Part shown: in pieces, positions 46,714-57,092 of the stretch
Layout of the letters: every line of letters begins with the position of its first letter
Numbering within the stretch: the first letter of the stretch is position 1
Notes under the pieces: model-generated
The model's database searches: none
What the model saw: only the letters and a program-made list of their open reading frames with translations
What the model was told of the DNA's origin: nothing
Made by a program: the position numbers and the translations under genes
Source: an uncultured Methylibium sp.
Lineage (GTDB): Bacteria > Pseudomonadota > Gammaproteobacteria > Burkholderiales > Burkholderiaceae_C
Direction of reading: 5' to 3'
DNA length: 64,000 nucleotides
Assembly (NCBI RefSeq): GCF_902826655.1
Contig: NZ_CADEFR010000013.1
Span: 19,121 to 83,120, forward strand

Positions 46714-48633
46714 ATGGTTTCGATCCAACTCCCAGACGGCTCCCGACGCGAGTTCCCCGGGCCGGTGACGGTCGCCGAAGTCGCCGCATCCATCGGCGCC
46801 GGCCTCGCCAAGGCTGCGCTCGGTGGCCGGATCGGGCAGGGTGCCGATGCCCGGCTGGTCGACACGAGTCATCGCATCGACCACGACGCGGTGCTTTCGA
46901 TCGTGACAGAGAAGGACCCGGACGGGCTCGATCTGATCCGCCACTCGACGGCGCACCTGCTGGCGTACGCCGTGAAGGAGCTGTTCCCGGAAGCCCAGGT
47001 CACGATCGGCCCGGTGATCGAGAACGGCTTCTACTACGACTTCTCCTACAAGCGGCCTTTCACGCCCGAGGATCTGGCGTCGATCGAGGCACGCATGGCC
47101 GAACTCGCGAAGAAGGACGAGAAGGTCGAGCGCCGTGTGCTGCCGCGCGATGAGGCGGTGGCGCATTTCAAGGCGCAGGGCGAACACTACAAGGCCGAGA
47201 TCATCGGCAGCATCCCGGCGGGCGAACAGGTTTCGCTGTACCGCGAGGGCGCGTTCGAGGACCTGTGCCGTGGCCCGCACGTGCCCTCCACGGGCAAGCT
47301 CAAGCACTTCAAGCTGATGAAGGTGGCGGGAGCCTACTGGCGCGGCGACCATCGCAACGAGATGCTGCAGCGCATCTACGGCACGGCCTGGGCGACGAAG
47401 GACGACCTGCAGGCCTACCTGACACGGCTCGAGGAGGCCGAGAAGCGCGACCACCGCAAGCTCGGGCGCGAACTCGACCTGTTCCACCTCGACGAGCACG
47501 TGCCAGGCCTGGTGTTCTGGCATCCGAAGGGCTGGACCGTCTGGCAGCAGGTCGAGCAGTACATGCGGCAGGTGTACCGCGACAACGGCTACCTGGAGGT
47601 CAAGGGCCCGCAGATCCTGGACAAGGGGCTGTGGGAGAAGACCGGCCACTGGGACAAGTACCGCGAGAACATGTTCGTCACGGAGTCCGAGAAGCGCGAC
47701 TACGCACTCAAGCCGATGAACTGCCCGGGGCACATCCTCATCTACAAGCAGGGCATCAAGAGCTACCGCGACTTGCCGCTGCGCTACGGCGAGTTCGGTC
47801 AGTGCCACCGGAACGAGCCGACGGGTGGCCTGCACGGGATCATGCGGGTGCGCGGGTTCACGCAGGACGACGGCCACATCTTCTGCACGGAAGAGCACAT
47901 CCTGCCGGAGTGCGTCGCCTACACGGCGCTGCTGCAGAAGGTCTATGCCGACTTCGGCTTCAAGGACATCGTCTACAAGGTCGCGACGCGGCCTGCCGCC
48001 CGGATCGGGTCGGACGCGAGCTGGGACAAGGCCGAGGCGGCCCTGATGGAGAGCCTGCGCGCGTCAGGATGCCAGTTCACGATCTCTCCTGGAGACGGAG
48101 CCTTCTACGGGCCGAAGATCGAGTACACGCTCAAGGATGCCCTGGGCCGCGAGTGGCAGTGCGGCACGATGCAGGTCGACTTCTCGCTGCCGGAACGTCT
48201 GGATGCCGAGTACGTGGCCGAGGACGGCTCGCGCCAGCGGCCGGTCATGCTGCATCGGGCGATCGTCGGCAGCCTCGAGCGCTTCATCGGGATCCTCATC
48301 GAGCAGCACGCAGGCGCGCTGCCGGCCTGGCTGGCTCCGACGCAGTTGGCGGTGCTCAACATCACCGACGGACAGGCTTCCTACGCCGCAGAGATTGCGA
48401 AAACGCTGCAAAAACAAGGAGTTAGAGTCGCCGTTGATTTGCGCAACGAGAAAATCACGTATAAAATCCGCGAGCATTCCATGCAAAAGCTCCCCTACAT
48501 CCTTGTCGTCGGCGACAAGGAGAAGGTAGCGGGAGCTGTTGCGGTGCGCGCCCGAGGCAATCAGGACCTCGGCGTGATGCCCCTAGAAGCCTTCTCCCAG
48601 AGGATCGCTAGTGACATCACCCGGAAGGTGTGA
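46714..48633 (+). CDS. thrS: Threonyl-tRNA synthetase
   Basis: Protein of 639 residues charging tRNA-Thr. N-terminal TGS domain (residues 1-65, [23 protein letters not shown]), editing domain with [16 protein letters not shown], catalytic class II core ([35 protein letters not shown] with the zinc-ligand Cys) and the C-terminal anticodon-binding domain ([31 protein letters not shown]). An AGAGG ribosome binding site precedes ATG 46714. It is first in the thrS-infC-rpmI-rplT-pheS-pheT-ihfA cluster and appears controlled by the threonine attenuator upstream. Near the 3' end the codon use turns AT-rich over about 110 bases, probably to house the infC promoter. Confidence 0.98.
   Translation: MVSIQLPDGSRREFPGPVTVAEVAASIGAGLAKAALGGRIGQGADARLVDTSHRIDHDAVLSIVTEKDPDGLDLIRHSTAHLLAYAVKELFPEAQVTIGPVIENGFYYDFSYKRPFTPEDLASIEARMAELAKKDEKVERRVLPRDEAVAHFKAQGEHYKAEIIGSIPAGEQVSLYREGAFEDLCRGPHVPSTGKLKHFKLMKVAGAYWRGDHRNEMLQRIYGTAWATKDDLQAYLTRLEEAEKRDHRKLGRELDLFHLDEHVPGLVFWHPKGWTVWQQVEQYMRQVYRDNGYLEVKGPQILDKGLWEKTGHWDKYRENMFVTESEKRDYALKPMNCPGHILIYKQGIKSYRDLPLRYGEFGQCHRNEPTGGLHGIMRVRGFTQDDGHIFCTEEHILPECVAYTALLQKVYADFGFKDIVYKVATRPAARIGSDASWDKAEAALMESLRASGCQFTISPGDGAFYGPKIEYTLKDALGREWQCGTMQVDFSLPERLDAEYVAEDGSRQRPVMLHRAIVGSLERFIGILIEQHAGALPAWLAPTQLAVLNITDGQASYAAEIAKTLQKQGVRVAVDLRNEKITYKIREHSMQKLPYILVVGDKEKVAGAVAVRARGNQDLGVMPLEAFSQRIASDITRKV
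48439..48467 (+). promoter_or_regulatory. Candidate internal promoter for infC within thrS
   Basis: -35 TTGCGC (48439-48444) and -10 TAAAAT (48462-48467) with a 17-bp spacer, inside an AT-rich patch of thrS (about 48390-48500) that uses codons such as AGA, GTT and AAA which are rare elsewhere in this window. An internal promoter for infC in thrS is known in E. coli. Confidence 0.5.
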
Positions 48634-48720
48634 TGCGGCTTGATGTTTGCCGCTCTCCATCGTCCGCGGGTGCGTGTGTGTTGAACGTGAGAGGTCGCAA
48701 GACCCGGAAGGATTCGAACC

Positions 48721-49269
48721 ATCGCTAATTTCTTTGATCGTCGAACCCGGAACGACGAACGCAAGCACCGGCTGAACCGGGAGATCATGGCCCCGGAAGT
48801 GCGCCTCAACGGCCCCGAGAACGAACCCCTCGGCATCGTGAGCATCCAGGAAGCCCTGCGCATGGCTGGTGAGCTTGACGTCGATCTGGTCGAGATCGCT
48901 GCGACGGCCGACCCCCCGGTCTGCCGGCTGATGGACTACGGCAAGTTCAAGTACTCGGAGCAGAAGAAGGCCGCCGAGGCCAAGGCCAAGCAGCATGTCA
49001 TCGACATCAAGGAAGTGAAGTTCCGGCCCGGCACGGACGAAGGCGACTACGTGATCAAGATGCGCAACCTGCGTCGCTTCCTCGAGGAAGGCGACAAGGG
49101 CAAGGTGACCTTGCGGTTCCGGGGCCGCGAGATCACGCACCAGGACATCGGCATGCGGCTGCTGGAGCGGATCCGTGACGAGTTGGCCGACGTCTCGGTG
49201 GTCGAGAACATGCCGAAGCTCGAAGGCCGCCAGATGATCATGGTCCTGGGGCCGAAGAGGAAGAAGTGA
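48721..49269 (+). CDS. infC: Translation initiation factor IF-3
   Basis: Protein of 182 residues that keeps ribosomal subunits apart and proofreads the start codon. N-domain [50 protein letters not shown] and C-domain [40 protein letters not shown] are both complete. The start is placed at the rare codon ATC (48721), 8 bases after a strong GGAAGGA ribosome binding site; this restores the N-terminal segment ([21 protein letters not shown]) that a start at ATG 48787 would lose. Non-AUG starts allow IF-3 to repress its own synthesis. Confidence 0.95.
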   Translation: MANFFDRRTRNDERKHRLNREIMAPEVRLNGPENEPLGIVSIQEALRMAGELDVDLVEIAATADPPVCRLMDYGKFKYSEQKKAAEAKAKQHVIDIKEVKFRPGTDEGDYVIKMRNLRRFLEEGDKGKVTLRFRGREITHQDIGMRLLERIRDELADVSVVENMPKLEGRQMIMVLGPKRKK

Positions 49270-49278
49270 TTCGAGTTT

Positions 49279-49310
49279 CCGGCGTTGCGGTCTGGTCACC
49301 GCAGCGCCGG
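49279..49310 (+). promoter_or_regulatory. 13-bp hairpin in the infC-rpmI intergenic leader
   Basis: CCGGCGTTGCGGT (49279-49291) pairs with ACCGCAGCGCCGG (49298-49310) with one G-U pair and a 6-nt loop. There is no T-run, so it is not a terminator. It sits about 75 bases before rpmI, where ribosomal protein L20 controls translation in E. coli. Confidence 0.5.
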
Positions 49311-49385
49311 CAAGTGCCCGGAGGCCTGAGCCAAGTCCGCGATCGGTTCGCGGCGCCTCACGGGAACAACGAAGAAGGAGCAGTC

Positions 49386-49589
49386 ATGCCCAAGATGAAG
49401 ACCAAGAAGAGCGCGGCCAAGCGGTTCCGCGTGCGTCCGGGTGGCACCGTCAAGCGGGGCCAGGCGTTCAAGCGCCACATCCTCACCAAGAAGAGCACGA
49501 AGAACAAGCGCCACCTGCGTGGTGCGACCAACGTGCACGAGACCAACATGGGCCACATGGCCCAGATGCTGCCGTTCGCGGGCCTCTGA
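49386..49589 (+). CDS. rpmI: 50S ribosomal protein L35
   Basis: Protein of 67 residues, small and basic, opening [19 protein letters not shown] and ending with the usual hydrophobic [10 protein letters not shown]. It binds the large subunit rRNA. An AAGGAG ribosome binding site precedes ATG 49386. It lies 48 bases before rplT, the invariant L35-L20 pair, and downstream of a hairpin that may be used for L20 feedback. Confidence 0.97.
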   Translation: MPKMKTKKSAAKRFRVRPGGTVKRGQAFKRHILTKKSTKNKRHLRGATNVHETNMGHMAQMLPFAGL

Positions 49590-49637
49590 GCCATTGCGTC
49601 CGTCAGGTCTCCGAACATCTTGAAGAAGGAGTAAGAC

Positions 49638-49994
49638 ATGCCTCGCGTCAAACGTGGTGTCACCGCCCGCGCTCGTCACAAGAAGGTCCTGGAGCTCGCC
49701 AAGGGCTTCCGCGGCCGCCGCAAGAACGTCTACCGCATCGCCAAGCAGGCGGTGATGAAGGCCGGCCAGTACGCCTACCGCGACCGCCGCAACCGCAAGC
49801 GCGTGTTCCGTCGCCTGTGGATCGCTCGCATCAATGCCGCGGCCCGCAGCTTCGGCGTGACGTACAGCCGCTTCATGGCCGGCCTGAAGAAGGCCTCGAT
49901 CGAGATCGATCGCAAGGTGCTGGCCGACATGGCGGTCAACGATCCGGCTGCCTTCGGCAGCATCGTCGAGAAGGCGAAGGCCCAGCTCGCTTGA
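49638..49994 (+). CDS. rplT: 50S ribosomal protein L20
   Basis: Protein of 118 residues. Basic N-terminal extension ([54 protein letters not shown]) that threads into 23S rRNA, and the C-terminal globular part starting [27 protein letters not shown]. Family length is exact. L20 is the autoregulator of the rpmI-rplT operon in other proteobacteria. Preceded by AAGGAG and followed by a terminator-like hairpin before pheS. Confidence 0.98.
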   Translation: MPRVKRGVTARARHKKVLELAKGFRGRRKNVYRIAKQAVMKAGQYAYRDRRNRKRVFRRLWIARINAAARSFGVTYSRFMAGLKKASIEIDRKVLADMAVNDPAAFGSIVEKAKAQLA

Positions 49995-50028
49995 TCGTGT
50001 CTCGGGCCCACTGGGCCCGGCACGTGGC

Positions 50029-50064
50029 AAGGGCCGAGGCGCGAGCGTCGGCCCTTTGCTTTTT
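50029..50064 (+). terminator. Terminator-like hairpin between rplT and pheS
   Basis: 9-bp stem AAGGGCCGA (50029-50037) with TCGGCCCTT (50048-50056), 10-nt loop, followed by TGCTTTTT. It probably ends many rplT transcripts with some read-through into pheST. No Phe-rich leader frame was found upstream, so it does not look like a phenylalanine attenuator. Confidence 0.7.
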
Positions 50065-50096
50065 CCAGTATCCGATCACAGCACGAGACGGTTCCG

Positions 50097-51140
50097 ATGG
50101 AAGCATTCAGCCAGCTGGTCCAGCGAGCCGAACAGGCCTTCGGGCAGGCCCGCACGCCCGCTGAACTCGAGGATGCCAAGGCACGCTTCCTGGGCAAGGC
50201 CGGCGAGCTGACGGCCCGGATGAAGGAGCTGTCCAGCCTGTCCGTCGACGAGAAGAAGGCGCGGGGCGCGGAGATCAACGCCGCCAAGCAGGAAGTCGAG
50301 GGCCTGCTGGCCGCGCGCCGCCAGGCGCTGGCCGACGCCGAACTGACCCGGCAGCTTCAGGCCGAGTCGCTCGACGTCAGCCTGCCCGGCCGCCGTCGCG
50401 GCAGCGGCGGCTTGCACCCGATCACGCGGGCGATGGAGCGCATCGAATCCATCTTCGGCTCGATGGGCTTCGACGTGGCCGACGGTCCCGAGATCGAGAC
50501 CGACTGGTACAGCTTCACGGCGCTGAACAACCCCGAGAACCACCCGGCCCGGTCGATGCAGGACACGTTCTACGTCGACCTGAACGACGCAGAGGGCCGG
50601 CCGCTGAACCTGCGTCCGCACACGTCGCCGATGCAGATCCGCTATGCGCAGGCGCATGCGCGCAGGTACGCCGGCGCGGCGACGATGCCCGAGATTCGAG
50701 TGATCGCGCCGGGCCGCACCTACCGCGTCGACAGCGATGCGACGCACTCGCCGATGTTCCATCAGGTCGAAGGCCTCTGGGTCGGCGAGAGCATCAGCTT
50801 CAAGGACCTGAAGGCGGTCTACCTGCGCTTCATCCGCGCCTTCTTCGAGACCGACGACCTGCAGATCCGCTTCCGGCCGAGCTATTTCCCGTTCACCGAA
50901 CCCAGCGCCGAGATCGACATGATGTTCGGCAGCGGTCCGCTGAAGGGGCGTTGGCTCGAGGTGTCGGGCTCCGGCCAGGTGCATCCGCAGGTGATCCGCA
51001 ACATGGGCCTGGACCCGGAGCGGTACATCGGATTTGCATTCGGTTCGGGGATCGATCGCCTCGCGATGCTCCGCTACGGTGTCGGCGACCTGCGGCTGTT
51101 CTTCGATGGCGACCTGCGTTTCCTGACCCAGTTCAAGTAA
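50097..51140 (+). CDS. pheS: Phenylalanyl-tRNA synthetase alpha subunit
   Basis: Protein of 347 residues. N-terminal coiled coil ([26 protein letters not shown]) for tRNA contact, then the class II catalytic core with [31 protein letters not shown] (motif 2 region), [16 protein letters not shown] and [19 protein letters not shown] (motif 3). It forms the alpha2beta2 enzyme with PheT, whose gene starts 15 bases after. Start and length are as in the family. Confidence 0.98.
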   Translation: MEAFSQLVQRAEQAFGQARTPAELEDAKARFLGKAGELTARMKELSSLSVDEKKARGAEINAAKQEVEGLLAARRQALADAELTRQLQAESLDVSLPGRRRGSGGLHPITRAMERIESIFGSMGFDVADGPEIETDWYSFTALNNPENHPARSMQDTFYVDLNDAEGRPLNLRPHTSPMQIRYAQAHARRYAGAATMPEIRVIAPGRTYRVDSDATHSPMFHQVEGLWVGESISFKDLKAVYLRFIRAFFETDDLQIRFRPSYFPFTEPSAEIDMMFGSGPLKGRWLEVSGSGQVHPQVIRNMGLDPERYIGFAFGSGIDRLAMLRYGVGDLRLFFDGDLRFLTQFK

Positions 51141-51155
51141 GCCCCGGACTCGACG

Positions 51156-53576
51156 ATGCAGTTTCCTGAATCCTGGTTGCGCGAGTTCTGCAACCCGCCG
51201 ATCTCCACCGCCGAACTGGCGGACACGCTGACGATGGCCGGCCTCGAGGTCGAGGACCTGCGTCCGGTCGCGCCTGCATTCACGCACGTCGTCGTCGGCC
51301 ACGTGCTGGCCGTCGACCGGCATCCCAATGCCGACCGGCTCAACGTCTGCCGCGTCGACGCAGGCACCGGCGAAGCGCTCGCGATCGTCTGCGGGGCACC
51401 GAACGTCCGGCCGGGGATCAAGGTGCCTTGCGCCCTGGTCGGGGCCGAACTGCCGCCGGCCGAGGAGGGCGGCGCGCCGTTTGCGATCAAGCTGGGCAAG
51501 CTGCGCGGCGTCGAGAGCCAGGGCATGCTGTGCTCGGCACGCGAGCTCAAGCTGTCCGAGGATCACGGTGGCCTGCTCGTCCTCGACGACGCCGCACCGG
51601 TCGGGCTCGATCTGCGCGAGCACCTGCAGCTCGACGACACGCTGTTCACGCTGAAGCTCACCCCCAACCTGGCGCATGCGCTCAGCGTCTACGGCATCGC
51701 ACGCGAGGTCAGCGCGCTGACCGGTGCACCGCTGCGCACCCCCGACTTCCCGCCGGTCGGCGCAACGCACGATGCGCGTCTGCCGGTCCGCATCGAGGCG
51801 CCGGACCTGTGCGGGCGCTTCTCCGGCCGCATCGTCCGCGGCGTGAATCCGAAGGCGCAAACGCCGTCCTGGATGGTGGAGCGCCTGGCGCGCTGCGGCC
51901 AGCGCCCGGTGAGTCCGCTCGTGGACATCTCCAACTACGTGATGTTCGAGTTCGGCCGGCCTTCGCACATCTTCGATCTGGACAAGATCCATGGTGGCCT
52001 GGTGGTCCGCTGGGGACGCCAGGGCGAATCGCTCGAGCTGCTGAACGGCAACACCATCACGGTCGATGCGGCGGTCGGCGTGATTGCCGACGACCGGCAG
52101 GTCGAATCGCTGGCCGGCATCATGGGGGGGCAGGCGACCGCCGTGTCCGACGACACGCGCAACGTCTACGTCGAGGCCGCGTTCTGGTGGCCCGAGGCCG
52201 TGGCAGGCCGGTCGCGCCGCTACAACTTCAGCACCGATGCCGGCCATCGCTTCGAGCGGGGCGTCGACCCGGCCGGGACCGTGCCGCACATCGAGCGCAT
52301 CACGCGCCTCATCCAGGACATCTGCGGCGGCGAGGCAGGCCCGATGGACGACCAGACCGCGCGACTGCCCGAGCGGCCGCCGGTCACGTTGCGCGTCGCT
52401 CGCGCGGCCAAGATCATCGGCCTGCCGATCACCCAGGCGCAGTGCGTCGACGTGTTCCGGCGGCTAGATCTGCCCTTCGTCGAAGGGCCAGGCACGGTCA
52501 CCGTCACGCCGCCGAGCTGGCGCTTCGACCTGACGATCGAGGAAGACCTGATCGAGGAGGTGATCCGCGTGGTCGGCTACGGCGCGTTGCCGGACGATCC
52601 GCCGGTGGCGCCGGTGGTGCCGCGAGTCCGGTCGGAGACGCGCCGCGGTCCCCACGCGCTGCGCCGCGCGGTCGCGGCCCTGGACTACCAGGAGACCGTC
52701 AACTTCAGCTTCGTCGAGGCGCGCTGGGAGCACGATCTCGCCGGCAACGCCAATCCGATCCGGCTGCTCAACCCGATCGCCGCACCGCTGGCGGTGATGC
52801 GCAGCAGCCTGATCGGCAGTCTGGTCGACGTGCTGCGCCGCAACCTGGCCCGCAAGGCGGCGCGCGTGCGCGTGTTCGAGCTGGGCCGCGTGTTCCTGCG
52901 CACGGCGGACGCCCTCGATGGCGACGGCAGCGTCGCCGGTCTGCGCCAACCGCTGCGGCTGGCCGGCCTGGCCTACGGTGCCGCCGACGACCTGCAATGG
53001 GCCGCCACCGACCGCCCGGTCGACCTTTTCGACATCAAGGGCGACGTCGAGACCCTGCTCGTGCCGCGGCAGGCGCGTTTCGTGCCCGCCGAACATCCGG
53101 CTCTGCACCCGGGCCGGAGCGCCCGGATCGAGCTCGATGGCCAATCCATCGGCTGGGTCGGCGAGCTCCACCCGCGCTGGCGCCAGGCCTACGAGCTGCC
53201 GCAGGCGCCGGTCGTCTTCGAGCTCGATGCCGCAGCCTTGTTCGACGGCACGCTGCCGATCTACGCACCGATCGCCAAGCAGCAGGCCGTGGTGCGCGAT
53301 CTGGCGGTCGTCGTCGGCGAGCCGGTGACCCATGACGCGCTGATGCGCGCCATCGCCGAGGCTCCGGCCGGCGGCATCGTCCGCGCCGCGCGGCTGTTCG
53401 ACGTCTACCGGCCGAAGGCGGCCACGCCTGAACTTGGCCCCCAGGAGCGCAGCCTCGCCGTGCGCCTGGAACTTCTGGACGACGACACACCGCTCACCGA
53501 AGAACGCATCGACGGCGCCGTGCGGGCCGTCATCGACACGCTGTCGACCCGCCTCGGCGCCCGGCTGCGCGGCTGA
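51156..53576 (+). CDS. pheT: Phenylalanyl-tRNA synthetase beta subunit
   Basis: Protein of 806 residues. Domains in order: N-terminal B1 plus tRNA-binding EMAP-like domain ([22 protein letters not shown]), B3/B4 editing domain, B5 domains ([25 protein letters not shown]), catalytic-like core ([25 protein letters not shown]) and C-terminal anticodon-binding B8 domain ([38 protein letters not shown]). It supplies editing and anticodon recognition to PheS. It is followed 23 bases later by ihfA, a conserved junction. Confidence 0.98.
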   Translation: MQFPESWLREFCNPPISTAELADTLTMAGLEVEDLRPVAPAFTHVVVGHVLAVDRHPNADRLNVCRVDAGTGEALAIVCGAPNVRPGIKVPCALVGAELPPAEEGGAPFAIKLGKLRGVESQGMLCSARELKLSEDHGGLLVLDDAAPVGLDLREHLQLDDTLFTLKLTPNLAHALSVYGIAREVSALTGAPLRTPDFPPVGATHDARLPVRIEAPDLCGRFSGRIVRGVNPKAQTPSWMVERLARCGQRPVSPLVDISNYVMFEFGRPSHIFDLDKIHGGLVVRWGRQGESLELLNGNTITVDAAVGVIADDRQVESLAGIMGGQATAVSDDTRNVYVEAAFWWPEAVAGRSRRYNFSTDAGHRFERGVDPAGTVPHIERITRLIQDICGGEAGPMDDQTARLPERPPVTLRVARAAKIIGLPITQAQCVDVFRRLDLPFVEGPGTVTVTPPSWRFDLTIEEDLIEEVIRVVGYGALPDDPPVAPVVPRVRSETRRGPHALRRAVAALDYQETVNFSFVEARWEHDLAGNANPIRLLNPIAAPLAVMRSSLIGSLVDVLRRNLARKAARVRVFELGRVFLRTADALDGDGSVAGLRQPLRLAGLAYGAADDLQWAATDRPVDLFDIKGDVETLLVPRQARFVPAEHPALHPGRSARIELDGQSIGWVGELHPRWRQAYELPQAPVVFELDAAALFDGTLPIYAPIAKQQAVVRDLAVVVGEPVTHDALMRAIAEAPAGGIVRAARLFDVYRPKAATPELGPQERSLAVRLELLDDDTPLTEERIDGAVRAVIDTLSTRLGARLRG

Positions 53577-53599
53577 CCCTTCCCATCGAGGACATAGCC

Positions 53600-53941
53600 A
53601 TGGACCGCGCGATCCTTCCCAGCCTGGAAACGCCGACCCTGACCAAGGCCGAGCTGGCCGACCTGCTGTTCGAGCGCCTGGGCCTGAACAAGCGCGAGTC
53701 CAAGGACATGGTCGAGGCCTTCTTCGAGCTGATTCACGGTCAGCTGGTGGAGGGCCACGACGTCAAGCTGTCGGGCTTCGGCAATTTCCAGATCCGGCGA
53801 AAGGCGCCCCGCCCGGGGCGCAACCCCCGGACCGGCGAGGCGATCCCGATCAAGGCCCGCAACGTGGTGACGTTTCATGCGAGCCACAAACTCAAGGGCA
53901 TCGTGCAAGGCGACATACCTGCTGGGGAGGACTTCGAGTAA
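53600..53941 (+). CDS. ihfA: Integration host factor subunit alpha
   Basis: Protein of 113 residues that pairs with IHF-beta to bend DNA sharply. The HU/IHF fold is clear: [31 protein letters not shown], then the beta-arm region [41 protein letters not shown], with the intercalating Pro in RNPRTGE. It is longer than E. coli IhfA by about a dozen residues, mainly a short N-terminal extension and an acidic C-terminal tail. Follows pheT as usual and precedes the MerR gene. Confidence 0.96.
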   Translation: MDRAILPSLETPTLTKAELADLLFERLGLNKRESKDMVEAFFELIHGQLVEGHDVKLSGFGNFQIRRKAPRPGRNPRTGEAIPIKARNVVTFHASHKLKGIVQGDIPAGEDFE

Positions 53942-53977
53942 AGTCTGAGGTAATACGTCATAGGGCCTTGATTTCCA

Positions 53978-54433
53978 ATGGAAAAAGCGCTCCCGCCGAT
54001 CCCAGCCAAGCGCTACTTCACGATCGGCGAGGTCAGTGAGCTCTGTGGGGTCAAGCCCTACGTGCTGCGCTATTGGGAGCAGGAGTTCACCCAGCTCAAG
54101 CCCATGAAGCGCCGAGGCAACCGGCGCTACTACCAGCATCACGAGGTGCTGCTGATCCGGCGGATCCGCGAACTGCTCTACGAGCAGGGCTTCACCATCA
54201 GCGGCGCGCGCAACCGCTTGTCCGAAGCGGGTGTGCGCGCAGCCCTGGCCGCCGAAGCGGCCCAGCAGGTCGGAGACGATGGCCTGCCGGTCGACGCCAC
54301 CGAGGAAGCGATGGAGGCCGCCGCCGCCGTGCCGAATGCCGCGGCCGTGGCGCTCGTGAGGGTCAGCGTGCCGCCGACCCTGGCGGCGATGCGCGACGAG
54401 CTCGTGTCGATCCGCCAGTTGCTCACGCCCTGA
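53978..54433 (+). CDS. MerR family transcriptional regulator
   Basis: Protein of 151 residues. N-terminal winged helix ([70 protein letters not shown]) of the MerR type and an Ala-rich C-terminus without metal-binding cysteines. The same gene follows ihfA in many betaproteobacteria; its effector is unknown. A hairpin terminator closes the unit 30 bases downstream. Confidence 0.92.
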   Translation: MEKALPPIPAKRYFTIGEVSELCGVKPYVLRYWEQEFTQLKPMKRRGNRRYYQHHEVLLIRRIRELLYEQGFTISGARNRLSEAGVRAALAAEAAQQVGDDGLPVDATEEAMEAAAAVPNAAAVALVRVSVPPTLAAMRDELVSIRQLLTP

Positions 54434-54462
54434 CGCGCCGCAGGTCGCCGACGCTCAAAGCA

Positions 54463-54494
54463 GAAGGCCCGACCGCGTGAGCGGTCGGGCCTTC
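54463..54494. terminator. Bidirectional terminator between merR and tRNA-Pro
   Basis: Perfect 14-bp stem, GAAGGCCCGACCGC (54463-54476) with GCGGTCGGGCCTTC (54481-54494), closed by a GTGA tetraloop. On the plus strand GTTC follows; on the minus strand TGCTTTG follows, so it can serve merR and, in the other direction, tRNA-Pro. Confidence 0.75.
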
Positions 54495-54503
54495 GTTCAT
54501 CGA

Positions 54504-54581
<78 letters not shown>

Positions 54582-54628
54582 CAAGCCGCGCAGTATATCG
54601 CAGCGACCTCTCGCGACGGCCCCGCTCC

Positions 54629-56107
54629 TCAGCGCGAGGGCGTCGCCGGCGGGGTCGGCGCGGCCTGCGCGCGGCTGGCCGACAAGGCCTTGGCGCGTGC
54701 ATCCAGCTCGTTCATCGGCGTGGAGGTCGGCACCACGTCGGCGACCGGGCAGCGAGCCGCCGCGTCCTCGCCGGCCTGGAAATCGGCCTCGATCGACGCG
54801 GCACCGGTCTCGATGCGAGACAGACCCAGCGCCGCCGTCAGCCGGCTGGTGGCCGCATGGGTGCGCACGTAGGCGATGCGCAGGTCGTGCTCGGCATTCG
54901 CATAGGCACGGCGTGAGGTGTAGACCTCGTTCTCGGCGTTCAGCAGGTCGAGCAGGCTGCGCTGGCCGATGTCGAACTGCTGGCGGTAGGCGTCGCGTGC
55001 CCGCTCGATGGCGCCCACGTTGCGCTGCAGGTAGCCGAGCTGGTCGGCCAGCTTGCCGGTGTCGTTGTAGGCGATCGACGCGGTCTGGCGCGCATCGCGG
55101 CAGGCACGGTCCCGCTGGTCGGCGGCCTGGGTCACGAGATCGGCGAACTGGCGAACCCGCGCCCGGTCCGAGCCGCCGCGAAAGAGGTTCCAGCTGAGCA
55201 CGATCTCGGCCGCCGTGTCACGCGACTGGTCGAACTGGCCGTTGAGGTTGCGGCCGTCGCTGGTCCGGGCGCGCGCCTCGACGCGCGGCTGGAAGGCGCT
55301 GCGCTGCACATCCGCCTGCGAGCGGACCGCACGCAGGTTCTCGATCGCCGCGGTGATGGCCGCGTTGCGCACCGTCGCCTGACGCTGGGCATCGGCGGCG
55401 CTGGGGGGCAGCCCGTCCTTCAGGCCGGCGTCGATCCGCGCCTGGACCGGCGGAGCCTCGCCGATGACCCGCTGGTAGCGCGCAGTGACGTCGTGCAGGT
55501 TGGCGATCTCGGTGGCGAGGTTGGACTCGGCCAGGGCCAGTCGCGCGCCGGCCTGCTCGGTGTCGACGCCGCGTCCGACGCCGGCCTTGAAGCGGCTCTG
55601 GATCTGGTCGAACGAGGCCTTGTGCTGAACGTAGTTGTCCTCGGCCAGCTGCACCAGCCGGCGATAGCGCAGCACGTCGTAGTAGGCGCGCGCAGCCTCG
55701 AGGGCGGTCTGCTCCGTTGCCTCGACGAACTCGAAGTAGCGGCTGCTGCGGGCGTGGTCGAGCCGGCTCACGTCGTTGCGGGTCGCCCAGCCGTCCCACA
55801 GCAGCTGGGTCACGCTGACACCGACGCCGTGCCGCGACAGGCTCTGGTCGGGCGGCACGCGCGAGTCGAACCGGTCGCGCGAGCGGCCCACATCGGCATT
55901 CAGGTCGACGCGCGGGTAGTACGCACCGCGCGCCACGTCGATCTCGTTCTCGGAGGCACGGAACGAGTTGAACCGTGCGGTCACCTCGGGGTTGGTCTGG
56001 ATCGCCTTCTGCACGGCCGCCTTCAGCGGGTCGGCGGGCTGGGCCTGGGCGCTGGCGGCGGCGAGGGCTGCGATCACGACCATCGTCAGCGAGAGGATCT
56101 TCTTCAT
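54629..56107 (-). CDS. TolC family outer-membrane protein, LapE-like type I secretion component
   Basis: Protein of 492 residues. A signal peptide (cleavage after AQA, about residue 23) is followed by two TolC repeats rich in heptad-like helices, with conserved [27 protein letters not shown]-like segments, the central [19 protein letters not shown] and the equatorial [39 protein letters not shown]. This second stretch is typical of type I secretion channels paired with RTX adhesins. Its neighbours are lapG, lapD and the giant adhesin, so it probably exports, and in Lap-like systems holds, that adhesin. A C-terminal Ala/Pro-rich extension follows the barrel. The inner-membrane ABC and adaptor genes are not in view. 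Confidence 0.9.
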   Translation of the reverse strand: MKKILSLTMVVIAALAAASAQAQPADPLKAAVQKAIQTNPEVTARFNSFRASENEIDVARGAYYPRVDLNADVGRSRDRFDSRVPPDQSLSRHGVGVSVTQLLWDGWATRNDVSRLDHARSSRYFEFVEATEQTALEAARAYYDVLRYRRLVQLAEDNYVQHKASFDQIQSRFKAGVGRGVDTEQAGARLALAESNLATEIANLHDVTARYQRVIGEAPPVQARIDAGLKDGLPPSAADAQRQATVRNAAITAAIENLRAVRSQADVQRSAFQPRVEARARTSDGRNLNGQFDQSRDTAAEIVLSWNLFRGGSDRARVRQFADLVTQAADQRDRACRDARQTASIAYNDTGKLADQLGYLQRNVGAIERARDAYRQQFDIGQRSLLDLLNAENEVYTSRRAYANAEHDLRIAYVRTHAATSRLTAALGLSRIETGAASIEADFQAGEDAAARCPVADVVPTSTPMNELDARAKALSASRAQAAPTPPATPSR

Positions 56108-56341
56108 CTCAGGATGCTTGAAGTGGACACGGGACAGCGCGCATTGTCGTTGGCAAGCGACCGGCCATGCTGCGTACAAACCGATACCTGCCCCTCGACC
56201 ACGGTGGGGCGATCGCCATTGGGGGCCACGTACCGGCCTTTCGCGTGACTTCTGCAACGACCGGCCGACGCAGGCCAGTGGCGATGCGCCAACGCTCGCG
56301 TCGCGTTGAAGCGCCGGGCCGATCGTGCCGATAAGGCTCCG

Positions 56342-57055
56342 ATGGTACCGAGCGTGGCCACCGCCCCCCCTTTGCCGCTGACGTGGCCGGCCGCCGTGCC
56401 GGCCAGCGGCGTGGCCCGGCGCCTGGCCCCGTTCCTGGCCGTGTGGCTGCTGCTTCAGATGGCCTTGCCGTGGTCGTGGGACCGCGACCGCATGCTGGCC
56501 GCCGGCCAGCGGCTGGGCGGGCAGGGACCGGCCGGCGTGGCGGCGCTGCAGGCGACGATCGCCTCGGCGCAGGGCCGCCCCGAGGCCGCGCGCCTGCAGG
56601 CGATCAACCGGCTCTTCAACGAGCGCATCGTATTCGCCGAGGACATCGACACCGCCGGCCAGGTCGACCACTGGAGCAGCCCGATCGAGCTGCTGGCGCG
56701 CGGTGCCGGCGATTGCGAGGACTACGCCATCGCCAAGTACTTCTCGTTGATCGCCGCCGGCGTGCCCTCGGCCCGGCTGCGCATGGTCTACGTCAAGGCC
56801 GACCTCGGCGGCAGCGTGCGGGCCCACATGGTGCTGGCCTACTACCCGCGGCCCGACGCCGAGCCGCTGATCCTCGACAACCTCGATCCCGAGATCAAGC
56901 CGGCCTCGGCGCGCCGCGACCTGAGCCCGGTCTTCAGCTTCAACGCCGAGGGCCTGTGGCAGGGCACCGGCGCCCAGGCCGCCGGCGATCCGGTGGCGCG
57001 ACTGTCCCGCTGGCGCGACGTGCTCGCCAAGGCGCGGGCCGAAGGATTCGTATGA
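56342..57055 (+). CDS. lapG: Transglutaminase-like periplasmic cysteine protease LapG
   Basis: Protein of 237 residues of the bacterial transglutaminase-like cysteine protease family. An N-terminal membrane segment (FLAVWLLLQMALPW) is followed by the catalytic triad Cys125 in GDCEDYA, His162 in RAHMVLAYY and Asp179 in LDNLD; spacings between the three (37 and 17) are close to those of Pseudomonas LapG. LapG cuts the N-terminal retention module of a giant adhesin and releases cells from a biofilm when c-di-GMP is low. ATG 56342 is preferred over an in-frame TTG at 56306. It is divergent from the TolC gene and 37 bases before lapD. Confidence 0.93.
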   Translation: MVPSVATAPPLPLTWPAAVPASGVARRLAPFLAVWLLLQMALPWSWDRDRMLAAGQRLGGQGPAGVAALQATIASAQGRPEAARLQAINRLFNERIVFAEDIDTAGQVDHWSSPIELLARGAGDCEDYAIAKYFSLIAAGVPSARLRMVYVKADLGGSVRAHMVLAYYPRPDAEPLILDNLDPEIKPASARRDLSPVFSFNAEGLWQGTGAQAAGDPVARLSRWRDVLAKARAEGFV

Positions 57056-57092
57056 GCCGTTACCCTGTGAACGGACGGTGCAAGGAGTGCCC

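Noticed and set aside
48712-48714. ATT at 48712 as the infC start codon
   Set aside because: It overlaps the GGAAGGA ribosome binding site itself; ATC at 48721 has the proper 8-base spacing.
49995-50096. Phenylalanine attenuator before pheS
   Set aside because: There is a terminator-like hairpin but no leader frame with a run of Phe codons and no alternative antiterminator pairing that I could find.
56306-56341. TTG start giving LapG 12 extra residues
   Set aside because: No ribosome binding site, charged residues of no family character, and an ATG follows at 56342 ahead of the membrane segment.
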